A stretch of 64,000 bases of DNA from Ceratopteris richardii (taxonomy: Eukaryota > Streptophyta > Polypodiopsida > Polypodiales > Pteridaceae). A program made the position numbers and the translations under genes. The notes under the pieces are model-generated. The model made no database searches, was not told the origin of the DNA, and saw only the letters and a program-made list of their open reading frames with translations. The stretch spans positions 197,357,892 to 197,421,891 of the forward strand of contig CM035407.1 in NCBI GenBank assembly GCA_020310875.1. Reading direction: 5' to 3'. Below, piece after piece: positions 41,549-54,660 of this stretch (its first letter is position 1; every line of letters starts with the position of its first letter).

Positions 41549-44500
41549 CTAGATCTGCGTCATGCTCGGAACTGCTTTCTTATCGAATGGTGTCTTTCTA
41601 TTTGATGTAGCAATTGTCGTGATCGGTTGTGTTTGCCTCTGTGGTGGACTTACTAGTGTGGCTACTTGATTCTTTGGAGAAGAAGAAAGATCCACCCGCC
41701 TTCGAACCTGTTCTTCCACGATTGACTCCTTCTGCATCATAGAGCTTTTGACACATACAACATCTTCTTCCATATGATTAGTCTTAGAAGAGCTAAGAGA
41801 GTGTGTGGTGCCATGATCGGGGAGCATGCAGTTCTCTAATTCTAATGTAATGCATTGTTCATGTACCCAAACTTGAAGAATTCGACTTCTTAGGTTTAAG
41901 TTGACTGCATTGTCATAAATCCAATCTTGTCCTAAGACAAGTGGTTCTATAAGGTTCTCATCTTGACACACTAGCACTTTGACTTTCATTGGAACATTTT
42001 GCAGGTAGATGGGAAGTTCCACCTCGCCCAAACAAGGGGTTTCCACACCTCCCAATCCTATGAGATAAGCTTCTATGGGATTGATGTTCAACTGCAAGTC
42101 TTGGCAGTAGGAAAGTCGAACTGCACTACTTGCTGCACCCGAGTCAATCAATGCTTTCACAGTCCTTGCACCCTTTCCTTGTCCTATCTTTATGGTCACA
42201 AAGGGACGTCGGTCAATAACTGGAGAAATTGCTATGCCTGATTTCTGGCACATATCCATGTGATATTTTGGGGCGTTTGAGTTGACATCTAGGCCTAATC
42301 GCCTTAACTTATTTCGCCTTATGCACTGTCTAGCCTCTGCTTGTGCTTCTTCTCTAACTCTCATCTCTTCTTCTTTTCGTTTCTTAGCAGTGTTGAGTCT
42401 CATTAGCATGTCCTCTGTAAGAGGTTCTTGATATAACTTGACTCGACAACCACTGATATAGTTTGGCAAGATGTCACCTTCTAAAGTAGCCAATTGAACA
42501 GCCCCGCTAGTGGAAATTCTATTAATGATCATGGGTCCATATCCTCTTTTCTCCAACTTACGGGCATGTTGCTTTAGCGTATAAACCAGGACTAGGTCTC
42601 CCTCTTTCAATCCCTTATCCTTAATGTGTGCATCCAAGTATGCCTTTTGCCTTTTCTTTGCAGCATAGATGCCTACTGCCGCGCGTAGCCTTGTCTCACC
42701 TAAGCGTTCTAGATCAAAGATCCTAGAGGACAATTCATGTCCATTCCACTCATACTCTTGTGCTACTTTTAAGGCAGGGATTAAGAAATCTAATGGTAGC
42801 ACAACATTCTATCTGAAGACCATCTGAAATGGGGTGGCGTTGAGTACCGTTTTGTAGGCAACTCGATAAGCCCAAACAACGTGATGAAGTTGTTTGTCAC
42901 AATCAGAGCGTTTATTATTTACCAGTTTTGTCAATACGTTACAGAGGATCTTATTGGTGCTCTCGGCTTGTCCGTTAGCTTGTGGGTGATAAGGGGCAGA
43001 CTTTTTATGTATCACCAAGAATTCTTGGAGAAGATTTTCAATGACCTCATTCAAGAAGTGTGTGCCTCTATCGCTCACTAACTCTATTGGTAGCCCATAT
43101 CTCGTGAACACATTCTCGAATAAGAACTTAACCGTAGTCTGAGCATCATTCTTTGTTGTGGCTTTCACTTCTACCCACTTTGTAAGGTAATCTATGGCTA
43201 CAATAATATACTCTGCATGGGAGTTTCTAGCTGGGGGGTTAATAGGACCTATGAAGTCTACGCCCCACTTGGAAAATGCACGCCCTCCCATCATTGGCCT
43301 CAAGGGCATCTCGTCTTTTCTAACTGGATATTGTGCATGTTGGCATGTGTCACATTTCTTCACATAGGTATGTGCATCCATATGAAGAGTGGGCCACCAA
43401 AGTCCTGAGAATAGAATGGTCTTGATCACTCGGTCAGGACCAAAATGTCCACTTGCAACACCACTGTGTGCAGTCTCTAAGACCTTTAAATAGTCTGATT
43501 CATGAACGCACAGTCTTAAGTAACCATCTTTGCCTCTTCGGTATAAGTTGTCTCCTACTAAGGCATAGCCTTGAGCTTCTTGCTAGACTAGCCTCTTTGG
43601 GTAATCTTCCCGACCTCATAAACTCTACCAAAGGAGCACTCCAATCTGTAATTAATGACACTTGATAAAGGGTCGCATGCTCCACTGGGAGTCTCTCTCT
43701 ACACATTGGACAATTCTTAATCCACTCATGTATTTCTTTGTCCATGCTAGGCCAATACACTCCTAGATGCTTCAGATTCTGCAATGTTCGTTGTTTAGAA
43801 TAGTGATTTCCTAGCAATCCTTCATGAGCTTGCTGCAACCAACTACTATGTTCATCATCCTCGACACAACAAGTTAATACACCCTCAGTATCTTGTTTGT
43901 ACATGCTTCCTACCAATATGTGATATTTTTGTGATCTTACAATTTCTTCTTGTGATGTTTTCACATTCTTATTTGCAGGGCCAAAGGTTAGGACTGGTAC
44001 CACAGATAAGCATCAGGTAGTTCATCAGACACTCCTTGCGGTGCCTATTCTGAAGTAATGCAAGAAAGGCGGTCTACCCGAAGGTGGGTTCTACCTTTCC
44101 TGACAACAACTTCAAAGTCATATTCCATTAGTAAGAGGAACCATCTTACTAAGCGTCCAGTATTGCAAGGTTTATTGACCAAATATAACAAAGCTTGATG
44201 ATCAGTGAAAAACTTGAACTTGTTGGCCAATAAATAGTGTCTAAACTTCTTCACAGCATATACCATGCCTAAGCCCTCTCACTCAGTTGTGGTATAGTTC
44301 CATTCAGCTGCAGTGAGCTGTCTACTAGCATATGCTATGGGCAAATCTAAGTTTCCTTCACTTGTGGGTTGTGCAAGCACACATCCTATGGCATGATTGG
44401 ATGCATCCACATGGACATGGAATGGTTTATTCCAATCAGGAGTGGTCAGTATTGGTGCTGTGCACAAACGTTTCTTCAGTTCGTTGAAAGAATTCTCGCA

Positions 44501-47500
44501 TTCGTCGTTCCACTCAAAATTAGACAACAAGGCATAAAGGGGTCTAGCTATGATCGCGTACATGTGGATAAACCTATGGTAATATCCACAATGGCCCATA
44601 AAGGCTTGTACCTCTTTAACATTCCTTGGCCTTGGTAGCTTCGCTATTGCTCGTACCTTATCTTCATCTGTTGAGATTCCATTCTTAGAAACAATATGAC
44701 CTAAGATTTTACCTTGACGCACCATGAACACACACTTTTCTGGGTTCAGACACACTCGATATTCTCTACACTTGTTGAAGATTTGTCTGAGCTCAGGGAT
44801 GTGAAACCTTCTTTCTTGGGAATGAGCACATAAATCATCCACATACACTTCTAAGCTCTTTCGCAAGAACTCTTTGAAGACATGACACATGAGCCTTTGG
44901 AATGTTGCAGGTGCATTGGTGAGCCCAAATGGCATCACACGAAATGCAAAGATTCCCCACTCTGTAGCAAAAGCTATTTTGTGTTGATCTTCTAGGGCAA
45001 TGGCTACTTGATTGTAACCTGAAAACCCATCAAGGAAGCTATAAACTTCCTTGCCTGCAACACGCTCCAAAAGGTGTTCTGTGATTGGAAGTGGATAACT
45101 ATCTCTGATAGTAGCGACATTAACTTTTTTAAGGTTAATACACACTCGCAACTTTTCGTTCTTCTTGGGCACCACTACAATGGGCGACACCCATTCAATA
45201 TGCTCAATCTCATAGATGAATCCAACTTCAATCAACCTATCAATTTCTTCTTTTATTTTGGCTGCATAGGTATCATTATATGTGTAGGACTTCTGTTTGG
45301 TGGGCTTGGCATCAGCAGTCATGGGGATAGTATGCGAGAAAATTCTTGGATCTACCCCTTTCAAGTCTCTATAGTGCCATGCAAACACATCCCTATATTC
45401 CCTTAATAGAGCTACAAGCTCCATTTCTTCTCTTGCACTTAGGTCATCTCCTATATATGTGCATCTCTCTTCGTTCTCTTCGATGGTCACTACAATCTTC
45501 TTGGTCTTTTCTTTATTATCATATGATTCTCCTATGATGGCCTCTCTCTTAGGCATTCGTACCAAAATTTTGCGGTCGTCAACTTCATATTTCTTGAAGT
45601 TTTCTGGTACTTCAAACAATGATTCCTCCTCTTCTTGTTTCACTGCTTTTCTTTTCTTTTTCTTTTGACTGCTCTCACTTCCATCCTTTGAATTTACTGC
45701 TTTAATACTTGTGAGAGGTTCTTCTTCTTTCTGGGTGAACACTCCTATATCTTCTAGATAGTGTTGCTTTGAGTTAAAGCAACTATCCATCACAATGGAC
45801 TCTATATCATCGTCATTCTCTTCTTCTTCTATGACATCACTAGGGTCACATTCTTCTAGCAAGGGTTGACACATGAACACTGAGATATCATAACCCTCCT
45901 CATCACAATGAGGTGTCCATTGTTCTTCATTGACAGCAATGTCCATGGTGGCTAAGATTTCTGGCGAGCCATGAGGCTCAAATTCCTCATCTGGAAAGAT
46001 CATCGGTGTATAGGCTGGGTCTTTAATTGGTCTATCTCCTGGCGAAGTTCCTTCTTCTCTTGCCTTTAAACGTTTTTCCTCTTCCTCTGCGACCTTGCAC
46101 ATCCACAAATGAGTATCTTCATGCAGCCATGATGGATCAGGTGAACTTTTAGAATGCTCAGAGATGGAATCTTCTTTCGCTTTGTGGATAGAACTCCACT
46201 GTAGGGGTGGTAAATCTCTAAAGGTGTAATCCTTCAAAATGACCTTGGTGGTGACCCCTAAGTGCTGTAAGTACAAGGAGTTAGTTCCCCAATCCTGTAC
46301 TATTTGCAATTCTCGTAGGAAGGGTCTTCCTAGGATCATCTCATAGACATTATTTTTCTCAAAGTCACATATAGCAAATGTATGTTCAAACTCCACACCA
46401 CAAGTGGTTAGAGTTATCCCTTCGAGCAATCCTAGAGGTCTTTCAAAATGACCGTCAGCCATTTGAAGCTTCATTCTAGTTGGTCTTAATGTGGGTTTGC
46501 CCCATTGCTTCCACAAAGAGGTGGTCACAATGGCAACACCAACACCTGAATCTATGATTGCTTTGGTTGTGTAACCTTGGTAAGTGATTGGAAGATAAGT
46601 ATTACCTTCCTCACCCTCACACATGTCCCCTATTTTGTCTAGAGGTATCTCTGGCACTTTTTGCTTAGAGCCTGCTTTTGGCATATTGAAATCAAGTTCT
46701 GGAACCTGATCCTTCACATGATTCCATAGCTCGGGTTTCGCTTTGAGCAGCTCTTCTAGAATGAGATGACATTGAACCTTAGTGTTCTTCACGACATCAG
46801 TGTTCCTTGGGACCATTGAGTCTTCATGTCTGACTAGTATTGTGGGAGCTCTGATCTGAAGAGATTCAGATTCCCATGGGCCTGGAAATTGAGGCAGTTC
46901 CTCTAAGGTATTAGATTCAAAATCTAACCTTTCATCTTCTTGTTGTTCTGCTTCGTCTCCGTAAATAGATGGAATGTCTTGGGGAAATTGATCATGAAGA
47001 TCATCAATCTCAGGAATAGGAGGGGAATTACCCTTCTCCTTGGGCCATTTCTCTTCTTGTATTTCCCGCAAGAACTCTTGAGAGTACTGTTGAATTGAAG
47101 GAGGTATTCCAGCATCTGTGGAATTAGGAACATAAGCTCCCATTGGTGGTGAGCTTCCTCTTTCAATAACTCGTTGAGCCTGTGGAGGTAAAGAAACTTG
47201 TGGTTTGTTTACCAATTGCTCTAATCTTTCTAGTAAGCCCTGGAAATGCAAATCTGATTTGATAGAGTTTGTCTGGTTGAACTTTTGACTAGTCTCAAGT
47301 ATGGCTTGAGCTTGTTCTACCATTTTCATGCACATTTTCATCCGTTCAATCTCTAAATCTGCTCTAGGGTAACTCTTGTCTAGGTTTGCAGCTGTAGGCC
47401 CTTCTTGAAGTCGAGCCTGGTAGGCCTTGAACATCATGTCCAAGCCTTCTGGGGTTGGATCTGCAAGAACAGACCTTGGTTGCGGTCTATTTACAATGGG

Positions 47501-47930
47501 TGGTGGGGTGGGATGAGGTGGAGTGGATGGGTTTTCGGCATGCGAGGGGCTTTGAGATGCAATGTCTTCTATTTTTGTTTTTGCTTCTTTTAAGCTTTCT
47601 TCTAGTTCCGATAACTTTTTATTCCACTTGCGATTGGCCTTCTCTCTGGTATCCTTCCATGTTCTTGTTTTCCTCTTACTAGGCTCTCCTGATTCACTCG
47701 ACTCTGATTGTTCTGCTGGTTTATCCTGTTTTAAGGCTTGTGCTCTAGTGACAGCTTGTATAGGAGCCACATTGCTACTACTTGAACTTGAATCTGCCAC
47801 TAAGCCTACCACATTAATGGGTGTAATCTTGGGTGCACTGGAGGGGTTTCTTGGACAATCTCTGGGGAGATGGTCTTTGCCACAATCACGACAAAAAGCC
47901 TGTATTGTGATAGCCTGTCCTTGACTCGGA
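41549..47930 (-). pseudogene. pol of Gypsy B: protease, RT, RNase H, integrase, second protease-like domain
   Basis: A long segment (44279-47812) covers the gag-pol linker, first protease (IIDSGVGVAI), RT (FLDGFSGYNQ, LEVYVDDL) and the RNase H start (VDASNHAIGC); it stops at 44279-44281 in the middle of TTTE(R)EGL. RNase H continues at 44045-44266 with FTDHQALLYL, Asp kept. Integrase spans 44003-42809 with a frameshift near 43590; GVDFIGPI, LVSDRGTHF and ANGQAESTNK are visible. A stop at 42809-42811 precedes the C-terminal segment (41549-42802), which has RGYGPMIINRI, a charged helix, and the second DSG domain (VKALIDSGAASSAV, LVLGQDWIYD). It then extends about 110 residues further than A before stopping. 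Confidence 0.93.
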
Positions 47931-50236
47931 GATGGTGGTGGCGACAGTCACGAATGAAATGGTCACCTTGACATCTGAAACAAGATCCTCTAGGGGCTTG
48001 TGGTCTCATTTGTCTCAATTGGGGCCTAGGGTTAGGATTTGTGTACATGACATTGGAGTATTCTGGCTCCCAATTTTGCTCCATAGGTGGTGCCTCATAT
48101 TGATACGAGTAAATCTCACTATGTTCAGGTGACTCTGTGTAGTAAGCATGTGGACTACCTTCATGGGAGTAGTCTGAACTATGAGCATGAGAGTCATTAT
48201 CTGGTATCAATGGGGTTAGTGGCACCAATTCTCTATTTGGATTTTCCTCTCCCACAGCATATTTGACTGGAATCATGTTGGAAGGAGCTGGTGGTTGGTT
48301 TCCCAAGACTGGTTGTGGCCTATATTGTGCCTGATATTGCTGTTGTGGTCTATAATATGGCTGTTGGTATTGGTTTTGATACCTACCTGGTTGGTAAGGT
48401 TGTTGATAATTCTGTCTAACAACCTGCCTATTATAGGGACAATCTTGAGCCGTGTGGTTCGTATATTTTTCTCTCAATAGTACAATATGGAGCATTCCTT
48501 TCTCTCATGTTCTGGTTGTGCAATGGGCATACATTAGCTAGGTGGTCGCCTCCGCAAGTATAACACCGATTCAATGGAGTGACTCTCTGTGTTTGTTTAT
48601 TTTGGACTCCCAGCTTCTTGGCAACTTGCTCAGCTATCTCCTCTATTTCCGTGGAGATTTTTGAAGTATGACTAGTAGAACTATCTGAATCCTTATAGAG
48701 TTTGGATAATCCTAACTCCTCACCCAAGTTATCTTCTATGTCAATGCATGTCCGCACGCACTCTTCTATGGATCTAGGCTCTTTCAAGTATACATATGAT
48801 CTTAACTTTGTGCTTAGTAAGCCATCTAAGAACAAAGCCACTTGTTTGGCTGGTGTGGGTACCTCTGGAGCAGGGCATCTTTCTAGGTAGTGTCTAAACC
48901 TTCTACCTCCTAGTCGCATTGTTTCTTGGGGTGTCTGCTTGAAGCTGTGGATCAAAGATGAAGTGTTATGCCTGATACCACTCTTGGAAAATTCTACAAT
49001 GAATTCGTCTAGCAGTTGACCTATATCGCGATAGTTGCGACTACTCAGTGGTTGAAACCAAGCTAAGGCAGCACCCTTAAGAGTCAGACCAAAAGCCTCA
49101 TACTGGGTGAACAAATCCTCAACCTGTTCAGCTTTTAACACTTGTTTGAACTTGGCCACATGATCATAAGGATCTCCTGACCCGTCAAAATAATTCTTCA
49201 TTGCCTTGATCACTTGAGTGGGTCTAAGGGTTCTTGGGTGCTCTCGGGGTCTAGGCAATGAAAAATCCTGCTCATCTCTTTGTTGCCTATGTGCTTGATG
49301 TCTCTCTCTTTCATGTCTTTCATTTTCAAATCCTGACCTATTCCTGCCCACGGTGTGTGCAAAACTTACCTCAGGTCTCTCTCTAGTTCTTTCTCTCTGG
49401 GCTTCATGAGCGTGGGATGATCCTACTCCTTGGAGGCCATGGGAAACATTGGATCTTGGTGGAGGGAAAATCAATTCACGCTTCCAAGTATATGCATGTC
49501 TATCATGTTCTGTTACCAAGAATATCTTCTCTGATGTGTTATCCAGGTAGACAACTTTGCCTGGTATCTCAGGATCTTTGAATTCATAGATGATGACTAT
49601 GCCCAATTGGCTAGGTTGATCTGGCTTGAATCTCCAAAAGGCTTCCTCTGTTTCTCTATTCAAGAAGAGTTATATGCTTTTGTTGTCTTGAGGGATCCAA
49701 TCTGGTGTGATCACTCTGGTCAGAACTGACTTACCTCTAGGAGTTTGGGGTCCTTGTCCTACATTTCCTTGTTCTAGGTCTCCTATCTCATTCTCATGAA
49801 TGACATTTCCAAACTCATCGGTCCTATCTGGTAGGTTGGTGACCACATACATGGTTCCTTCCTTATCAATGTATGAACCCTCTTCGAACTTGACCACCGG
49901 GTGTTCCAGTCCAAAGGGTTGATCTGGATTTTTGAGTTGGACCATTGATTGCCTCAAGCCATCCTCATAGATGCGAGAACCTAATCAGTTGGTCCGAATA
50001 TATTCCAATTGTGTCTTATAGGGTCCTTCTGGTGTTTGTAGATGGGCAATTCCTGAGCCACCTGCATATTTTCCCATGCTAAAATACATTTCTGAGTCAC
50101 TTGTGTCAGAGTTTAGTACGTAGGGACAACCACTTAGTTGTTGTGCCCAAGACTTTGCTGTGTGGTTGACACTGGACTGAGAAGATCTAATGCTTTGTCT
50201 ATCCTTTCCTAGGTGTCTACCAGATCTCAGGTTCAT
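47806..50236 (-). pseudogene. gag of Gypsy B
   Basis: Starts MNLRSGRHLGKDRQ at 50236. TGA at 49985-49987 and TAA at 49670-49672 interrupt it. The capsid core is in 48431-49663 (FGLTLKGAALAWFQPL, SSLIHSFKQTPQETMRLGGR) with knuckle CYTCGGDHLANVC. A frameshift near 48475 leads into 47806-48495, with YTNHTAQDC and CFRCQGDHFIRDC; a second near 47935 leaves the last knuckle, CRDCGKDHLPRDC, in the following frame. All intact knuckles have the CX2CX3HX4C spacing. Confidence 0.92.
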
Positions 50237-50509
50237 AAGCTTTGGTTAAGAGTCCAAAATTTCCCCTTGGTATGGTTCACAAATCCTTTGGAGTCCCCTT
50301 GGGTTCTTGGTCCCACCTGAGGGTCAAGTTCAAAATATCCTCCCTGAAAATCAACACATTATTCTTATAAGAAATAGTTGAGGCCGTGTAGGATTTGAAA
50401 CGAGCTTTCCAACGAGCTATAGAGCTCAAAAAATGGACTTTGGATGAAAAAGTTATGTCAAATCAGGCTCTTGGGGGTCAAAACAGGCAAACAGGACCTT
50501 TTGGAAAAA

Positions 50510-51610
50510 ATCACGATTTTGTGAACTTCAAGAGAATCGCGATTTTGTGAACTTCAAGAGAATCGAGATTTTGTGAACTTCAAGAGAATCGCGATTTTGT
50601 GAACTTCAAGAGAATCGCGATTGTATGAAATCAGAGAATCGCGATTTTGTACCTTGAGAATCATGTTTTCACAAAATCGTGTTTTGAAAATCGTGATTTT
50701 GAGCAGAGAATCGTGTTTTTTTGAAAATCGCGATTTTGAGCAAAAAATCATGTTTTCACAGAATCGCCTTTTTCACAAAATCGTGTTTTTATTGAAAATC
50801 GTGATTGGTGAGAATCGCGATTTTGAGCAGAGAATCATGTTTTTTGAAAATCGCGATTTTGAGCAAAAAATCGTGTTTTCACAGAATCGCCTTTTTCACA
50901 AAATCGTGTTTTTACTGAAAATTGTGATTGGTGAGAATCGCGATTTTGAGCAGAGAATCGTCTTTTCACAAAATCGTGGTTCACAGAATCGTGTTTTCAC
51001 AGAATCGTGTTTTTGCTGAAAATCGTGATTTGTGAGAATCGCGATTTTGAGCAGAGAATCGTGTTTTTTGAAAATCGCGATTTTGAGCAAAAAAACGTGT
51101 TTTCACAGAATCGCCTTTTTCACAAAATCGTGTTTTTACTGAAAATCGTGATTGGTGAGAATCGCGATTTTGAGCAGAAAATCGTGTTTTCACAGAATCG
51201 TGTTCTAGAGAATCGCGATTTTGTCTCAGAGAATCGTGTTTTCACAAAATCGTGTTTTTCAATAAATCGTGGTTCTCAGAATCGTGTTTTTTGACGTGAA
51301 AATCGCGATTTTGTCTCAGAGAATCGTGTTTTCACAAAATCGTGTTTTCACAAAATCGTGTTTTAGAGAATCGTGTTCTCATAGAAACATCTTTTTGGCT
51401 AAAAATCGTGATTTGTGAGAATCGCGATTTTGAGCACAACCACAGAATCGCGATTCTGAGAATGACCACAGAATCCTGATTCTTTCAGCAAGCTTTTAGG
51501 CGGGAAACAAAAAATCGTGATTTTCAAAAAAATTTGAATTTTCACAGAATCGTGATTTTCATCACAGAATCGCGTTTTTTGGCGGGAACTTCGAATTTTT
51601 GAGCGCCGAG
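50510..51610 (-). repeat. tandem palindromic repeat in B leader (AAAATCGCGATTTT units)
   Basis: About 1.1 kb of words such as gaatcgcgattttgagcaga and gaatcgtgttttcacag. AAAATCGCGATTTT at 50724-50737 is a perfect 14-base palindrome. A higher-order unit of about 125 bp (inner gaatcgcctttttcacaaaa as marker) recurs about three times between 50690 and 51165. The first units (gattttgtgaacttcaagag) form a separate 30 bp subarray at 50510-50625. Confidence 0.95.
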
Positions 51611-51875
51611 CAATGGCGAGCTCCGTATGAGCAGAAAATCATGAAAAACACAAGCGCTTGTTCTCCCTTGCACTTCCTACTCCTTCCCACACAATAATGC
51701 ATGAAAAATGGTATGAAAATGGTGAAAATGCACTAAAAAACAAGAAATTTCTATGAAGAAGAAGATGGAAGAAGGTGGAGATGATGATGATGAAGAAGAT
51801 GAAGAAGAAAAATCAGAAAATGAACAAAAATGACAGTTTTTTTTTTTACATCTCCCAACGTCGCAAATCTACGAT

Positions 51876-51890
51876 CTTACCATCACAACG
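51876..51890 (-). promoter_or_regulatory. conserved post-PBS block in B, one-base variant
   Basis: The minus strand reads CGTTGTGATGGTAAG, the 14-base block of A, G and E with one inserted T. GTAAG is kept. The short frame from its ATG stops after four codons. Confidence 0.55.
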
Positions 51891-51908
51891 CTCGTCCTCG
51901 AAGCTCTC

Positions 51909-51926
51909 TCCCCGGCAACGGTGCCA
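51909..51926 (-). other. primer binding site, tRNA-Asp type (B)
   Basis: The minus strand reads TGGCACCGTTGCCGGGGA, one change from that of A, eight bases from the 5' LTR. Confidence 0.92.
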
Positions 51927-51934
51927 AAATTTGG

Positions 51935-52542
51935 TGTAGCTCAAGCGTAAGCACCACCTCCTTTACTTGTCAATCCACGGAGACGTGAGGACCGGTATGA
52001 AGACCACGAGCAAGTGAAGGCACAAATGCGTGAGTGAAAGCACACAAACATGCACACACATACACACACACGTGCACAAAGTAAGATCAAAGAGAGGAAC
52101 AATGGAAAGCTATGATTGCAAAAGAGTTCTCTTACAAAAGCTCTATTCTCTAACAAGCTAACCCCAAAAATGAGCTCTCTAGCTCTTTTTATAGTTTTTT
52201 GACTAGTTTTGGCCTTGTCCAGACCTAGTGTCCGGCCTAGTTAAAAATTAGGTTCCAAGGCTTATTTGAGGGCTGAAACGGAGTCTAAAAATTATGAAAA
52301 TTGGTAGGATGATACTTCTAATGCTCCTCAAGCTTGAGGACTCCTCAGCTTGCACAAAATGGAGCTATAAAAATTGAAAATGGTATTTACAATGGTTTTA
52401 GTGATGGAAATCACTATTTTTGTAGGGAATTCTTCTGAAAAGTTGACATGTACTTCTTGGAGCTCCCTACTTGCTCCTTCTTCTTGTGTGTCCACCTCTT
52501 AGATGTGTTCCTATGCTTTGTCCTTGACCTTCAGCTTCAACA
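51935..52542 (-). repeat. 5' LTR of Gypsy B
   Basis: 608 bp, about 11 differences from 22708-23315. TATA-like box on the minus strand at 52186-52193. A CA-repeat lies at about 52046-52078. Confidence 0.96.
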
Positions 52543-52547
52543 GTTGA
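52543..52547. repeat. target site duplication of Gypsy B, right (GTTGA)
   Basis: Second copy of GTTGA, matching 22703-22707. Confidence 0.93.
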
Positions 52548-53470
52548 CAATTGGATCATTAGTGGGGATGATGATGCCAACATCAAAGAAATAAATAGGA
52601 ATCTTGGATCTAAGTTCAAGATCTCTAGTTCAGGGATCTCAAAGTACTTCCTTGTGATTGAGTTACCATATAGAGCAGAAGGCATATACGTGATCCAAAG
52701 CAAATGCATTATAAATCATTTGAAGGCGTTTTGCTCATGTGATTTCAAGCATATTTCAAATCCCTTAGAGTTGAATTTAATTCATTGAGGATGTGCATTA
52801 TGTGACCATGTATAGGCCAATGATTGGTTCTTTGTTACATGGTAGAATGAGAAAATGCAATAGAGCACATGTAGTTGGTGTGTTATATCCAATTTTATAT
52901 GAAACTAGAGTTACGCATCTTATTGCACCCAAAAGGGTACTTTGTTACCTCAAAGTAAAAAAATGAAGGTATTCTATCATCAATTTCATGATAGATTACA
53001 TGTACAAGTTTATTGTGATCTTGAATGGAGATGCTCGAAGGATGATAGGAGGAGCACTAGAGGATATGTCATCATGCTAGGCAAGAAGATCATCTCATGA
53101 ATGTAAAAGGAAGAACCAATGAGGCTCTCTCCTCAATTGAACATGAATATAGAGGCTTAGAAAAATTATCATGTGAGATTAGGTAACACAATAAATTGTT
53201 TATATTGATCTTGATGTGTAGGCCAAGCAAGTATCTATCTTCTATTAATAGCATATGCTTGGCTCAAAACCCTATGTTCTATTCAAGGTCCAAGCATATA
53301 TAAGTGCTTTCTCATTTCATTAGAGAGAAGATCATATCAAAGGATGTAAAGGTGAAGCATGTTAGTACAAAGGACCAATATGCAAATATATCATTGCATT
53401 GGGTGGAGTAAAGATACAATGCTTGAACACATGCATAGGAACAAAGGAATTAAGCATTTAGACTTCATGA
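52548..53470 (+). pseudogene. Copia C, RT C-terminal part and RNase H
   Basis: Resumes the RT interrupted at 22707. With the duplicated GTTGA counted once, the catalytic box reads YVDN, followed by WIISGDDDANIKEINRNLGS. The second Asp of YVDD is Asn, so the copy was already degenerate. Later pieces: YRPMIGSLLHGRM (about 52810-52850), MIGGALEDMS, and the RNase H end NPMFYSRSKHI, LSHFIREKIISKDVKVKH (about 53260-53360). Frames change often. A TGTTGAAAATC at about 53475 might open its 3' LTR, but no partner exists in the window. Confidence 0.8.
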
Positions 53471-53599
53471 GGAGTGTTGAAAATCAAGTCTCGGGAATTT
53501 AAAAGATCTCACTCATGAGTTCTCTAAGTATATGAATAAAAAGTTGTACTAAAAGTAAAAAATTAATTTGGTCACCGACAACATGGAAAATATATTACC
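53471..53599. other. unassigned spacer between Copia C and LINE
   Basis: No readable domain. It could be the start of the Copia C 3' LTR. Confidence 0.35.
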
Positions 53600-54660
53600 G
53601 AGACTATGAAGAATATGTTAAACATCATGGCATGACTTGCAAGGTTAATTTGAATAACCTTTTCATATCCCAACTTCGTGTTGATCTTAGTGAGAACCTA
53701 ATCCCATCTCTAACCCACCATGAAACCAAATCCTAAAGCTATGCCCTAAAGAAGAAAAATGTGACCACTCAGATTCACCTAATACCCATGGTCCTGAAAT
53801 GTAGTTGGTGCCCAATAATGGCCTTGAACATGGTCTTTTCATGGCTAGTTTTGAATGCAAAAGTGATACAAAAGTTTTTTAGGGAGTTCCAATAGGAGAT
53901 GATGCTATCCAATTTATTCCATAAGAAGGCATTCTATTGTCTATGGACAATCTCATACTAATTCGTTCTTGGTTGTTTTACAATACTAGCCCCCAAATTA
54001 GGTGAATCTAGGCATAGTCTTTGACTAGCCAACAAAGGCTATCGTTGGCAATAATAGAAAGAAGAGGAGGCAGGGGGCAAACTTGTCTAATCAAGTTTTT
54101 CAATCTTGTTTATTAGGAAATCTGGCCATTGATATTAATACCAAAAACGGCATTAACCCAAAGAGTAAATATCATTAATTTTGAAATAATTTTGAACTGC
54201 ATCCTAGATCTTTTGAAGAATGAAGTCCCATTCAAGTCTATCATAGGCTTTGTCAAATTCAATTTTAAAAAATAGAATATCTAGTTGGGTTTCTTTCACA
54301 TATTCAAGGCCCTCCCAAACATTGACGATAGCCTGAAGGATGGACCTGCCCTTAACAAAACCTTTTCAATCATCATTGGGAAAATTGTAAAGATGGCAAG
54401 TATTTCCATTAGCGAGGACCTTTGTGTGAATCTTGTATCATATTTTCAACATCATACTTAGTCTTAAGATTTTGTTCTATTTTTTCTCTCCTTTTTTGTG
54501 AGTTAATTTGATCAAAACTTTGTTAAGATGATCCTACAGCATGCAGAGAGCATGGCCTCTTGCTAGACCACGTGCATCAAGGTCCCCAAAATGTTCTTAA
54601 AGGATCCGAAGAACTCACTGGTGAGACCATCCAAAATGGGCCTTTTACCATTGCGAAGGG
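53600..54660 (-). pseudogene. L1-type LINE ORF2 fragment
   Basis: Minus-strand non-LTR reverse transcriptase remnants in the correct order. RNGKRPILDGLTSEFFGSF (about 54600-54655) matches the GKSPGPDG-F block; FVKGRSILQAIVNVWEGLEY (about 54300-54360) and KIEFDKAYDRLEWDFI (about 54215-54270) match the RT palm (D-F-x-KAYD). Further down only fragments such as LVSWWVRDGIRFS (about 53690-53730) are readable. The YADD box is not visible. Stops and shifts abound, the 5' end is cut by Gypsy H at 54661, and no poly(A) tail was identified. Confidence 0.75.

Larger units (their letters stand above)
50237..51908 (-). other. 5' leader of Gypsy B
   Basis: About 1.7 kb. Bases 50237-50509 hold no gene and align weakly with the gag-proximal leader of A. 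The tandem array fills 50510-51610. Bases 51611-51875 are purine-rich in plus-strand sense (gatgatgatgatgaagaag). Open frames on both strands across the array follow from the repeat composition. Confidence 0.8.
22708..52542 (-). mobile_element. Ty3/Gypsy element B, full length, carrying nested element A
   Basis: Minus-strand element with two LTRs of 608 bp (22708-23315 and 51935-52542), perfect GTTGA duplications, primer site, leader with tandem repeat, gag, protease, RT, RNase H, integrase, second protease-like domain, a degenerate 3' segment and purine tract. Removing element A and its duplicated CACGT leaves about 13.55 kb. I count about 11 differences between its LTRs (1.8%). It is inserted in the RT of Copia C. 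Coding frames carry at least five stops and three frameshifts. Confidence 0.96.

Noticed and set aside
50554..51294. Long frames on both strands across the B leader (ENRDFEQ-type peptide repeats)
   Set aside because: They arise from the repeat unit length and AT-rich composition; open on both strands, no start context, and located in the leader.
53475..53600. 3' LTR of Copia C starting TGTTGAAAATC
   Set aside because: No matching 5' LTR in the window and no clear end; left unassigned.
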